NCBI GenBank assembly: GCA_023159155.1 | Contig: JAJNNX010000054.1 | Location: 186,001 to 250,000, forward strand | Direction: 5' to 3' | DNA length: 64,000 nt | DNA from: Ustulina deusta | Taxonomy: Eukaryota; Ascomycota; Sordariomycetes; Xylariales; Xylariaceae | Shown here: positions 25,841 through 36,932 of the stretch, in pieces | Position numbering within the stretch: the stretch's first letter is position 1 | Layout: each line of letters begins with the position of its first letter | Notes under the pieces: model-generated | What the model saw: the letters and a program-made list of their open reading frames with translations, nothing else | What the model was told of the DNA's origin: nothing | Database searches by the model: none | Translations under genes and position numbers: made by a program

Positions 25841-27515
25841 GTGTGAATGGATGCAAGGACGAGAGGGGAGCAAATGTCGGCTCACAGCGTGTTTTGTCAT
25901 CGTTCTAGAAAACCGGAGAGAGGGGCGCGGACGAAGCTGGGGGCCAATGAGGGTCGTACACGACGGCCCTGTCGCGTGTTTCATGACCTTGCGCGAAGCA
26001 CCTGTCAGCCTCTTCTTGTCTGGTTCCCAGTTGCACAGGCGGATAGGCAGCTGCTGTGCTCCGTTCCCGAACCAGGGGCTCTTGTCGTCGACGTCGAGGC
26101 GCGGCCAATAGGGAATTAAGATCGCCAGGCACTCGATCACACATGCACAGAGTCTGTGCTTGTCGAGGCTGGAGGGTGTCGCGTGTGGTGCCGGCAGAAT
26201 ACTGCCGCCATGTTTTTATTCCGCTCTGCATCCTGATTTGACATCGAGACTCGCCCGACTCGGCTCACGCCATCTGACTGGCCCGATGACTGTGAGGTTC
26301 CGGTTTGAGTGGTTTTGCATGGCATTAGCACTTCCCAGTCCTACATCATTGTGCTAGAATGTAAGCCTATGACTCTCTATTGTACGTGTAGTGTATACTG
26401 CACAATATTATATGTAAGCACTATAATATTTCGCCACGATGCTGTCGAACGTGAAGAAGCAGGCTCGGACTCCGTGGCTCTCGCACAGGCTGCATAGCTA
26501 CACTACACTACGCCATCTCTCTCATGCTGACTGCTGTGCGTTGGGCTGGGGGGGGCCGGTTACTCAAATACACCTGCACAGCATACGAAACATATGGGAT
26601 TAGGTAGGCAAGAGGCAATGTACAGTATATGCTACACTACGTACACAATCATGCTGTCGTCGACGTCCTTCATCGCCCTCCATTTCCTGGGAGTGAACGC
26701 CGGATATGAGCGGGTATAACAGGAGGAGGCATTTAATGATTTTTGAGCACCACGGATTTCCACATCCCTGCCCGACATCCACACCGCAAGGCACAACTGC
26801 AGGCATGTGTCGAAAGGCAAAGTTGGCCTCGCGATGCTGATTCGCTCGTGCCTGGATTGCGGGCTCAATCGGGCTAGGAATCTCTTCACCAAAGCACGCT
26901 ATTCCACCAGGCACACACATGCAAACCCCAGCACAAGACAACTATAACACCCGGTCTTAAACATGCAGACCCTGAGACTAGTTATAGTGGTGCTGTACCT
27001 ACAGTAGTGTAGTGTGCAGTGTGTGGGTTCTGCACTGAATAATCACCAGATCTGGACGACCTGCCTCTTACATGGAGATCTGGGTCGCCACAGGTGGTCA
27101 CGAACCACGCCGAACACATGGCACCTCTCGGGGCCAGCTTTCTGGCGACCTGACTCCGATTGTTAGGCCGGCCTTGGCAAACAAGCCAGCTAGAATACAC
27201 TAGGTAGACTGACTGAACAACTGGAACGGAGAGAAGGCAGCGAGCGGTGTGTGCTCCAGCCATCAGCCATGTCCCTCCTCCCCTAAGATGGTAGTGTGTC
27301 GTGTAGTGTAGTGTAAGTCCTGCTGTGTCGTTGCACGTACACTAATTTCTACATACTGCGGGAAATGGGTATGTATGTGGTGGTTATCATTTCGCTTCTA
27401 TTTCTTCGGCCAAGATATGAAGAAAAACAAATGGGGGGCCGTTTCCATGCGTTTTGAACCCATGGATTGCGACGCTGTCAGACACGGCCGCCGAATAATT
27501 TACTTGATGCCGGGC

Positions 27516-27541
27516 CCAAAACCAAAACCAAAACCAAAACC
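27516..27541. repeat. (CCAAAA)n repeat
   Basis: Four hexamer units of CCAAAA in tandem. It is not telomeric, since fungal telomeres are TTAGGG/CCCTAA. Confidence 0.85.
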
Positions 27542-27633
27542 CGCATAGCTGCTCGAGTAGTGAAGGAGGTAAGGTGGTGTATATACTCTCTAGTATACGT
27601 GGTTAGTATACACTACGGGAGGCAAAGCGAACA

Positions 27634-27656
27634 GGCAAGGCAAGGCAAGGCAAGGC
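27634..27656. repeat. (GGCAA)n repeat
   Basis: About four and a half pentamer units of GGCAA in tandem. Confidence 0.85.
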
Positions 27657-28403
27657 TCTATTTTCCCCCAAAGAATTGAGTCGCTTTCACCGTCGTCTCA
27701 TCACCTAGTCCTACACTGCTAGGTACTACATCATGCATACAACTCTACTGCCTACTGTCTGAACTTCCCATCATCGTGATATACACATATAAGATAAGAT
27801 GAGGCGCTTTTTTTTCTCGAAGACGCACGGCGACACGCAAAAACGAACCCTTGTCCGCAGGGCTTGGGTTGGTTTTCTTTTTCCGTCTCCATGTCCGATC
27901 ACGCCACAATGATCGCCAGCGGCGGCCGTGGTTTGTGCATCGGAAACGGTGGTTAGCTTGTGCCTCCCATTATCCATACGATACCGCTACCTTACCTAGT
28001 GTAGTGTGCCTCTCTGTACGACTTGATTTTTGATCCACGCTGTATCAGGACATGGGTGAGCTCGTGGGTACCTTGATTTCACAGTTATGAAGGGGTTGGA
28101 TCCTATTTATCCTCGTATACACACTACACTATGTACACTACACAACACTAAACTACCGCTAAACTACTTGTACCGACACGCGCGTGTATGTACACTGCCT
28201 AGTCTAGGTAGTGTAAGTTTATTTAGACGCTAGGAAAGTGAAGGTGAAGAAGGAGTTTTTTGCCAAGGGGAAAAAAAACGCAAGGAATCCTGTCTTCGGG
28301 GGCTAATTATGGAGTGTATATGGATACCATGCCAATTAACAGTAAGGATATGTTCTTCTGACCGCCTTGTCGTCGTCGGCCCCTTTGTGCGAATTGTGGC
28401 TGC

Positions 28404-28459
28404 TAGTGTAGTGTAGTGTAGTCCTATCGTCTACTCTACTCTACTGTCCACTACACTAC
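28404..28459. repeat. GTAGT / CTACT tandem repeats in opposite orientation
   Basis: TAGTG units at 28404-28422 face CTACT/CTACAC units at 28430-28459. The two arms are roughly complementary and could fold as an imperfect hairpin. This is the densest point of the motif cluster spanning 24.5-28.8 kb. Confidence 0.75.
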
Positions 28460-29886
28460 CTTACTTACCGTCTTTCTCTCGGTTCCTGACCGATTCCCCT
28501 TCGACAGCTAAGCTTGCTAGCTTTTTGGCTGCATATTTGCGCATATTTTAGTAGCCAAACGAAACGTGTGGCGCGGGATCGGCAGCGATGTGCACTGCGT
28601 TTCTTTCGCGCTACAACACAAATATTGTACAGACAACCCGCATCTGCATCTCCCATCTCCCTCCCCCCATCTGCACGCCCAGCCCAAGCAAGGTCCACCA
28701 CACTGACCGAACAGCCCAGCACCACCACACACCCCTTGCCTTCTGTATCCATGATCCATTACCCGCCTTGTTACTCGCTGGCGCAGAGGGCTGCGGAGCA
28801 TTAGTGTAGTTGCGTCGGAGCTGTGTACAGTGTGGTCGTGGTAGCGGGACTCGTTTGCCCGTCCCCCATAAATCCAGGTCACAGCCAGCCTGCTGGGCTC
28901 CTTGTCTTGATGAAGCAAGCGGGAGCTTTCCCTCCAAGCTTATTACTGTAACATTTTACCCACCCCTCTTTCTTGCCCATCGACTTATCTATACAGCTGT
29001 ATAACCCATCCTACATAACTCACTTGATCCCCCATCTCTTTCTTTCCTCTCACTAGCTGAGGGGAAGTATAGCGTTCTGTCATCGCTGAGCTGGTCCATC
29101 GACCTTGTGGTCTCCCTCACCCTTGGTCTAGGTATATCGATGAGCGGGCTCTCATAGCAGACACGCTATATTCAAAATTTCCTGTCGCTCGTTACGCCTT
29201 TCTCCATTAACCCATATCGCCTCGAGAGCCTATGGCTGCCGTGTCATCTCGGTTACTTTAGACCTTTAAGTGTTAGTTGAACCTGGCGTATTTCCATTAA
29301 TTCTCTTGGCACATCTGCGATGTTGATATCGCCACCAACAAGTTGAGCTACGAGCGAGCTGGTGATGCAATATCGAGGGATAGCTATGAGTCCGGGGTTG
29401 AACATGCTAGGAAACCAATTGCCTAGCTTCATGTGTCGATATATATATGACATTGACTCTCAGACCGAATAGAAAGACTGACTATATTTCTTCCCGCAGA
29501 ACCTTTCGGATACTAGAGGCAATTTTGGGACCCTGGAGGATTAAACTTCACCGTAGCTGAATTTGCACGCGATCGATATCGATTTGAGAGGGAGGAATCG
29601 TGGACCATATTTACCTATAGTCTCCGCCGAGCCTGATGGATATCTTGTCCGAGATACCACCTCAGTTCCCTCAGAAGATCCCGTCATTTCCGTAACGCTG
29701 GCTCGACGACTCTCGAATCTGTTGACGACCGTTTTATGAAAACTTACGCCCCTCTCAACATTCATCATCCTCGGACCACTCAAGTCTACTTCATCCTGGA
29801 TTCACCCTTTGGCTTGCTCTAAGGTGAAACGAGCGCTAACTTACCTATATATCGCCTTAAAAAAATCGACTATCACTTCGGCCACC

Positions 29887-30648
29887 ATGAACAAGCGCGA
29901 TAACGGCCTCTCGGCCCACGATACACTCGTTATCGTGCTGAGTACCGTGTTCGGCTTCGTCGCCATCGCGCTGATAGTATTCGCAGCGCTCTGGCATATG
30001 CGAAGCCGGCGGAGGCACAGGTTATTTAACAGAGGCCTGACCCCCATCGGAGACGACGAAATAGCGACGTGGAAAGTGAGCCGGGCGGAGGAGAAGGAGT
30101 CGGAAGCCTACGGAACTCGACCGAGTCACGTATCCAAAGACTCCACTAGCTCGGCGAGGATCCAGTACCAAAAGGGAGCGAGCCGCCCTTCGACAGACGT
30201 GGGCATCTCGCCGCGGTCCTTCATCAACAGCTTCAGCATCGACCTGCCCCGGGCCCCAGAAGCAGCCGCGTTCGCGCGCGCCCCGAACGCTCGCACAGGC
30301 CTGACGGACGAGACGATACCCGGCGACGAGCCGTTCGTGCCGCAGCTCAAACGCCAGCCCTCGCGGCTGCACAAGATGCCGCCGAGCACCCCCAAGGCCC
30401 TCAGCCGATCGAGCAGTCGCACGAGGATCGCCCGGAGCCACAGCCATCCCGAGAACTGGCACGGCAGCGCCGACTCTTCGCCGACGGGATCGAGGGATGG
30501 GAATCCGCGCGCCGGCCACTCGCGCATCTACTCATCGTCGTCCATCCCGCCGCGTAGTGCCGCCGCGGCCGGCGATCCTGAGGTGTACGCTGGCCTGTCG
30601 CCGCCACCGTCGCGGGGGCGTGGCGCCATCGGGCAAGCCCTGGGATAG
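29887..30648 (+). CDS. Small single-pass membrane protein, Ser/Pro/Arg-rich tail, unknown function
   Basis: Intronless frame of 253 residues. I start it at 29887 rather than the in-frame ATG 26 codons upstream because the ATG lies in a textbook context (GCCACCATGA) and the protein then has a compact layout. It has a short polar N-terminus, one strong transmembrane segment at about residues 14-37 (TLVIVLSTVFGFVAIALIVF and following), an immediate basic stop-transfer patch (RSRRRHR), then a long disordered Ser/Pro/Arg-rich cytoplasmic tail. There is no cleavable signal peptide; a type III-like topology is likely. Fungal proteins of this plan are common and mostly uncharacterised, and I recognise no family. 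The third-position GC bias of the tail supports coding. It is flanked by long gene-free spacers on both sides. Confidence 0.7.
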   Translation: MNKRDNGLSAHDTLVIVLSTVFGFVAIALIVFAALWHMRSRRRHRLFNRGLTPIGDDEIATWKVSRAEEKESEAYGTRPSHVSKDSTSSARIQYQKGASRPSTDVGISPRSFINSFSIDLPRAPEAAAFARAPNARTGLTDETIPGDEPFVPQLKRQPSRLHKMPPSTPKALSRSSSRTRIARSHSHPENWHGSADSSPTGSRDGNPRAGHSRIYSSSSIPPRSAAAAGDPEVYAGLSPPPSRGRGAIGQALG

Positions 30649-33030
30649 AGCGGTTCCCGCCGTGTTGGAACACGCACCCGCGCACAGATGTCGCGGGGTA
30701 GTCCTGGCTGGACTGGGTTCGATATGCCAGGGGCGCCGGGTCCGCCTGTTGTCTGTCGATGTACGCTCCATGCACCACGAAGAGTTTCGGGCGACATACA
30801 GGATTGGGCCGCTAGATAGTCCCATCCACTTCCATCTTCGCTTGCGAATAATAACGCGATGTTTCGAAACTTCCATCCATCTCCCCCAGTTTTCTTCTCC
30901 TACCCCGCCCTTTTGTCGCCCGGCTGCAGCGCATGAGACGCGGAAGAGATCCGTGCCGTACAAGCTGCATCCACGGCCCTGTTTTCTTGTCTTCTTTCCT
31001 GCCCGCCCCTCTTCATCCGACCTACCCCGGACGAAGGAAGGTGTGCGCGTGCAACATTCCATCATTTAGAATTCGCTTCCCCACCTTCCCCCCCGGTTCT
31101 TATTTTCTCGCCTTTTTTTATACGTTTATGGAGTTTCCGGGAATTTAGAGATGCCCATGGAGACGTGAGTGAAGGATATACCCCCAACAGGAGTGGCATC
31201 TTGTCTTTTTTTCATTTTTAGTTTTTTTTTGACCCTGAGTCAGCCGTGAACTGGCTGATAAGCCTTTTCTATAAAAAAAAAGCGATGGTCTCCGTCTCCC
31301 TTTTCTTTCTTGAAATATACACGACTATTTGACGAACAGATTGGGTGGCATACTGAGAGACATGGCCCTGGTGCGCGGGATGGTCTCATTGATTTTCTTG
31401 CGAGCGTGATAGCATAGAGTGGTTAGACGTGGGGACGAGAGGGGACGCGATGTTGACGGGGGATGATGATGATGGCGGCATGGTTGAAGCTCGGTTGGTA
31501 GGCGATGGAGAGCGTTTGGCTGTCTAGATGATGCTGCATGTGTATGATGACGCGAATTGGTGGCAATACTTTTTGAGGAACAACTCCGCTGATACACACG
31601 GTAGAAGGAATATCAATTTGCAAGGCAACGATGGTTTGAATCCTGGTGCTTACCTCTTTCGGGCCGTGGACTTGTGTGATCGTCTGCTGTATACTACCCA
31701 CCGAGACTTAGGGAGTCTCATTTGAAGCTCGTCTCTGAACGTACTCCATTACCCCATCCATCCCATCTCGCCTCTGCCGAACAGGTGCCGCGGGCAAGTA
31801 GTATCGGTTAGGAGCCTATAGCTACCTTGGTTTTGCTCTCATTAGCCCTTGTTACGGGGTGCTCATGGTTTGTCTGCGCGGCAGATCGGGCGGGCATCCC
31901 GCTTGTCCGTAATGCTCGTGTGACTCTTCCAAGTTGTCAACGCGCGACCGGATCAGATGAAACATGGGAGAACAGGGCGCATGGAACTTTGGTCTCGCGG
32001 GGTGATGCCTGTTTACCTGGGGTTCTGGTTGAGTGTGTATATATATGTACATGAGATGGTGTGGCTGGTTGGGCGTGTCAATATGTGTGTTTTCTGTTTT
32101 CCTGGGGTGTTACTTGTCGCTGCGTCACACGTTGCGCTGTCTTGACTTCGGAAGACCGACTCACCTGCTGAATTAAGCAGAATTCCATTCCCTGAGTACT
32201 GCGTTTTACTGTTGCTCAATGTGATGTTGGGCTGGCAATGCATCTCCACAGATATTGTCTCCCTGGCTGGTAGACACAAGGGCCTTGATGGATTTATTCA
32301 CCAGGGAGCCAGAGGGTAAGAGGAGATTAAATTGGAAAATGGGTCGACTAGAACACATCGAATGCATCCTCTTTGAATGAATAGAGCGCGTATCATTATA
32401 CTATTATCGTACTATACACGACAGTGAAAAGTAAACTAAATCACAGGTGTGTGCCAAGTCCACTAAGTAGGTACACAGGTCGGTTGGTGAATTGTATAGA
32501 TTATCGATAGGCGGATGAAGTAAGTCATTTACGCGTCCAGAGCGCGTCTGTGTGGGGCGTACACATACCTACCCGGCGCTGTCCACTGTCAACTGTCTTA
32601 GCGGGACCAATTCTCTTTACCTCTTGTTCTTCGGGGCACTCTTATTCCAGCCACTTGGCCCAACGTTTCTTGATAGCTTCATTTAACCCTGTTCTTACTT
32701 ACATCTCAATTCAACCCCATCGCCACAGCTCATGTGGCATCAATACTCTTCAACTTCTACCCGTCTGCGGAGAGCTCGCATTTTGATAGGCGACGGCAGC
32801 AAGCAATATTCTAGCCCGGACCAACAATCCCTCGGTTGGCCAATTGAGGCTTCAGACGGCGAAATCCAACGTGGTGGTGTTCACCTGCCAGTGCTAGTCT
32901 AGTTCGGCCCGGATTGAACCACTGCGCGATCCACCCGCGGCCTCTGAACAACCGTCGTGGCGTAGCGCACCGTATTTGTCTCGCCCATCCTAGACCCCGC
33001 CGCTCTCCCCTGACTCTCCTCTGCTTCCAC
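30649..33030. other. Intergenic spacer upstream of DPB4
   Basis: About 2.4 kb with only short overlapping open frames and T-rich and pyrimidine-rich tracts around 31.2 kb. No supported gene is seen; the distal part is the presumed DPB4 promoter. Confidence 0.6.
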
Positions 33031-34238
33031 ATGGCCCCGAAGAAGATAGATGCTGCAAAACGGGGCGACGTATCCATGGCGCAATTCGTCTACGACGGGG
33101 ATGCTGACCAGAGCCTGCCTGCTTCCACCCTGCCACAGCTCAAGACCACGACACCATCTGCTGCCACACCCGCCACGCAAATGGAGACGGACGACCCCGC
33201 CGAGCCAAGCCTGCTCGCCGACAGGGAAAAGGACAAGGAGAGAGAAAGGAAGGATAAGGATAAGGACAGCTCTAAGGAGCCTGTTACCCTTGAGGTATGG
33301 ACTGCTGATTTGGGGTCGCGGGGCTTTGGAAGCGTCTGCTTTCTAAGATATCCGGCCTATTGGCTAACAGACCGCCATTGCGATCAGGACCTCACCTTGC
33401 CCAAGTCGATAATAACGCGTTTGGCAAAGGGTGTCCTCCCTTCCAACACTCAGATCCAAGCAAACGCCATACTGGCCATGAGCAAGAGCGCTACCGTCTT
33501 CATTAACCACCTCGCTAACGCGTACGTCTCCATCTCCGCCCACGGACCCCCTTCGCCATGGCCTACGGAGATGGCAGTATGCTAATTCACGGTTACGAAT
33601 AGGGCGAACGAACACACTCTAAATAATAACAAGAAGACTATAATGCCCGGGGATGTATTCGCGGCCCTTGAAGATATCGAATTTCCCTTTTTTCGCGAGC
33701 GTCTAGAAGCTGAGTTTAAAAGTTGGTTTGTCTACGTTACTCGTCGTGCCAGGTACTTCGGAGCGACCTCATACTGACTATCTTGGCCCTTTCAGAGTTC
33801 AATGACACACAGACCACAAAACGCAACACCTATCGCCGCAAGGTAGCCGCACAAAAAAAGGCCGAGAAACCGAGTCCAGATGCTGCCGATCCTAACACCT
33901 CGGTGTTATCAACCGCAAGCACCGCAACCGAATCCAATTCAGCACCGCGGTCCAAAAAACAAAAGCCGAACGCGGCTCACGAGGAATCAGCCATGGATGT
34001 TGACGGCGACGAGAGTCAAGAACCGCCTGACGCTAGTGATGCCGAAACAGAACCGGAGCAAGAGCACGAGGAAGATGAGGAAGACGAGGAAAACGCCGAG
34101 GGGGGAGAGGAGGAGGAGGACGACGACGACGACGACGAAGAAGAAGAAAATGAAGATGAAATGCACGATCGACTCGAGGAACGACAGAACCGCGAGGATG
34201 ACGACGACGTGCTGGATAATGACGGGGACAGCGACTAG
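33031..34238 (+). CDS. DPB4: Histone-fold subunit Dpb4 of DNA polymerase epsilon (POLE3/CHRAC17 family)
   Basis: Dpb4 pairs with Dpb3 as a histone-fold dimer in DNA polymerase epsilon and also serves in ISW2/CHRAC chromatin remodelling; it acts in the nucleus at replication forks. Four exons: 33031-33294, 33388-33521, 33603-33721, 33796-34238; all junctions are GT-AG and in frame, giving 319 residues. A Lys/Glu/Asp-rich low-complexity N-terminus leads to the histone fold from residue 89: LPKSIITRLAKGVLP (helix 1), NAILAMSKSATVFINHLANAANEH (long helix 2, written across the exon 2/3 junction), KTIMPGDVFAALEDIEFPFF (helix 3 and C helix), then the conserved TTKRNTYRRKVA. The C-terminal tail is almost purely Glu/Asp, coded by GAG/GAC runs at about 34.07-34.15 kb that are likely length-variable. 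At intron 1 the first AG (GCTAACAG) abuts the branch site and would shift the frame; the AG 17 bases on fits the family. Confidence 0.94.
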
Positions 34239-35386
34239 AACGCGCAGAACAACTGCTAGACGAGCAACTGCTTCGTCACTAATGACCTTAATTCATACCG
34301 GAAGTAGGCTATGAGGCAACATCTCGTAAGTGGGTGATGGGTCATGGAATGAGGAATAGGCCTAAAGAATAGCCGGATGATGGTTAGCCTGCGAGCTCGT
34401 GCCCTTCACGCAGGAGATCATGTATGCAAAAAGACTGCCCGGCGTGTATGGTTTGGGGAGACAACCACCAACAGGCTGAACGAAACACCACGAATAATAC
34501 AGTAGAGGAAGGAAAAGCTCCTAGACCGTATATCATTAGTCTAGAGACACCCGGGGCCGGCGAGCGGGTTCTAACATAGGGACGGTGCTCTGGTATAGCT
34601 TAGTCACGGATTACGTGAATACATGCACAACTTGGACAAATGCCACGAAAAGTATTTATTCCCGAGGTTTCAGGTTGTAGACCGGATCGAACGATTCAGC
34701 AGCACATCTGCTGATGACTGACCTTGTTCTTTCAGGGCATGGTGACGACGCAAATTCGGCTGTACCCGGATCATGTAACCTATATCTTCCGCCTCGGCGG
34801 CGTCTGGCCAGCGGGTTTATCGTCTATTGCGATTATATCTGCGCGTCCGTCCGCGTGTGTACACAGAATATCGCGATCCAACTTCCTCTCTCCCGTAAGC
34901 TGGGACGGATGTCGTGCGAAGAAGAGCGCAGGCTTCTTGCGAAGCACACGCTGGTGTTGGCTGATCGCTGCTCTTGCGTGTCTAAATAATCACCCATTTT
35001 TTTCACTTCCTTCATCTTTACCCTTGCATAGCGAACTGCGAAGTATCGCTGGAGGGTTTCTCACGAGATGCAGTATCGATATTCCGCCGCCTCGGTACGG
35101 AAGCGGTGAGGGTTATCAGACGCGTCATCTGGGACATACATATGTGCTCAATCACTAGGTTGGTAGGTACTTGGAGGTAAAGGCGTCTCAGTATGTATGT
35201 GCTATGTGGTTTTTCTCTTAGTCCACGACTAGGTAGGTTGGTCCTGATTGATTCGGCCGAATAGGTAACATGATGATCAGATTGGGGAAAATTTTTGGTT
35301 TCGTCATAGAAAATAGATATTTCGCGCCTTGCGTTCTACGAGACTAGGTAAATCAGGTGAAAACAAACACCGCGCACCAATCCCCG

Positions 35387-35415
35387 ACCTGCCCTGCCCT
35401 GCCCTGCCCTGCCCG
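35387..35415. repeat. (CCCTG)n repeat
   Basis: About five to six pentamer units of CCCTG in tandem. Confidence 0.85.
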
Positions 35416-35550
35416 GCCCCGGCCCCGACTCCACTGATCTTGTTTATACATGTGGAAAGCACGGCATGGCATTTACTGGATGCTTGGATGGCATGGAGAG
35501 GGAAAGCATCTGTCTAAATTAGCGTTTTCGCGGCTTTGCTTGTTAGAGTC

Positions 35551-35609
35551 GCACCGCACCGCACCGCCCCGACCTGACCTGGATAATGGATGGATGGATG
35601 GATGGATGA
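35551..35609. repeat. (GCACC)n and (TGGA)n repeats
   Basis: Three GCACC pentamers at 35551-35567, then about five TGGA tetramers at 35586-35609. Confidence 0.8.
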
Positions 35610-35768
35610 CGCCGAACGCCGGAATACGGGAATGAAGCAACGAGCGCAGCACAAATGTCCAGTGTGGGCGAAGTATCTATCACCCCATGCGGGTTGTTTT
35701 CGTGTGATTGCCGGCTGGCCGATTGGTTGGCTGGCTCGGATATGGATGGGCTGTGTGTGGTGTGGGTG

Positions 35769-36932
35769 TTACGAGCTGAGCAGATCTCGCACGCTCATCC
35801 CCCGCGCCGGACCCGGGTTCGCCCGCCCCGACCCGAGCATCAGCAGCGCCGCGGATACCTCGTGGTCGATCTCCAGCTGCGGCCGCAGCGCCGGGCTCGT
35901 CAGCGCCGAGTGCGGCGACGTCCCCGCCGACAATGCCGCGCTCGGATTGTACAGCTGGTACTCGGCCGACGAGGCCGACGAGTGGTGCCGCTGCGGCACC
36001 GGCGAGAGGGACGAGTGGGTCGAGCGCGTCGATGGCGTCGGCCCGACGACCGGCGTGAACGTTGGCGACGGCGTTTCCGAATCCGTCATCTCGATGTCCT
36101 CGGGCCCGTCCTCGTCCACGTCTGCTTCGTCGTCGTCGCGCTGCGCCGGCCGGAATTCCGTCTGCGTCGTCGCTGCGAGCGAGTCCTGCCCGTGCTGCGC
36201 CTTGAGCTTCGTGATGCAGTCTTCGAGGTACCGGACGTATTCTATCGAAGCCTGGGGCCCCGGAGGTTAGCATCTGCGATTCAGTGGTGGTGATGGAGTG
36301 TATGTAGGCGAAGATAGCACAGGGCTACTGACCTGTAGAATGGCTAGCTTGTGCATCTCGCCCGTGCAGGCGGGTATAAGACCCTTCAGCACGGCGAACT
36401 CCTCGTTCATCTTTGACCGCCGCCGCCTCTCGATGAGGCTGTGTGCCGTCTTCCTCGCTATCTTCCGGCCCGCGGCGCTCGTTGCCGAGGGCTGCTTCTT
36501 GGCGCTCGTCGTCTTGGAGCCCGCCGTCGCGCCACTGCCGGGGGCGTGCTTGGCATGACTACTCGTGCTGGCAGTCCCCTTAGCGGGAGAGGGCGTCACT
36601 GCCGGCTCTTCCTGCGGACGGGGTTTCATTTGGATGATCTTGCGGGATCTCGTCGGCGGCGGCGGGAGGGCGAACGTCTCCTTCTGCTGCGCCGTGGTCG
36701 AGCGCCTCCTGGCTTTCACGGTTTCGCTGGGCTGGAGATAGGGCATGGTTGACGTTGGTGATACCGGCGACATCTTGGTGCGGGAACCCGAAGACTTGGA
36801 GAACCCGGGGGGTGTTATGGCTGAAGGGGGCAGCTCGAAGGTCAACTGGAGCGAGGACAGCTTGCTTGAGTGGTCCTGGCCTTTGATCTCGGTGGAAGAG
36901 GCCGGCGTGGGTGGCATCTTTGGCCGTGTCAT
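35769..36932 (-). CDS. bHLH transcription factor (class B, E-box binding)
   Basis: Two exons on the minus strand, 36932-36333 and 36251-35769; the 81-base intron (GTCAGT...CCCAG) lies exactly between LAILQ and ASIEYVRYLE inside helix 2 of the bHLH domain. The product is 360 residues. The N-terminus is disordered and Ser/Pro/Lys-rich. The bHLH domain spans about residues 160-220: the basic region RKTAHSLIERRRRSKMNEEF has the H5-E9-R13 triad (H164, E168, R172) that predicts CACGTG binding, then helix 1 (FAVLKGLIPAC), a short loop and helix 2. No leucine zipper is evident. The C-terminal half is acidic and Ser/Thr-rich and ends MSVRDLLSS. I do not assign an orthologue name. The start is the first ATG of a frame whose codon use looks coding throughout. 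Confidence 0.9.

Larger units (their letters stand above)
19860..29886. other. 10 kb gene-poor spacer
   Basis: No open frame here has a recognisable domain or a convincing spliced structure; the longest frames (about 167 codons at 22353-22856, minus) are low-confidence. Notable contents are many TACACTAC/GTAGTGTA motifs at 24.5-28.8 kb, small microsatellites near 25.83, 27.52, 27.64 and 28.41 kb, and a possible decayed coding segment at 24.66-25.17 kb on the minus strand. It could hold non-coding transcripts, which cannot be judged from sequence alone. Confidence 0.55.
34239..35768. other. Convergent spacer DPB4/bHLH gene with tandem repeats
   Basis: This holds both 3' ends and three short tandem repeats near 35.4-35.6 kb. 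The open frames at 34714-35158 show no recognisable protein. Confidence 0.6.

Noticed and set aside
27516..27541. CCAAAA repeat as possible telomeric tract
   Set aside because: Wrong unit for fungal telomeres and far too short.
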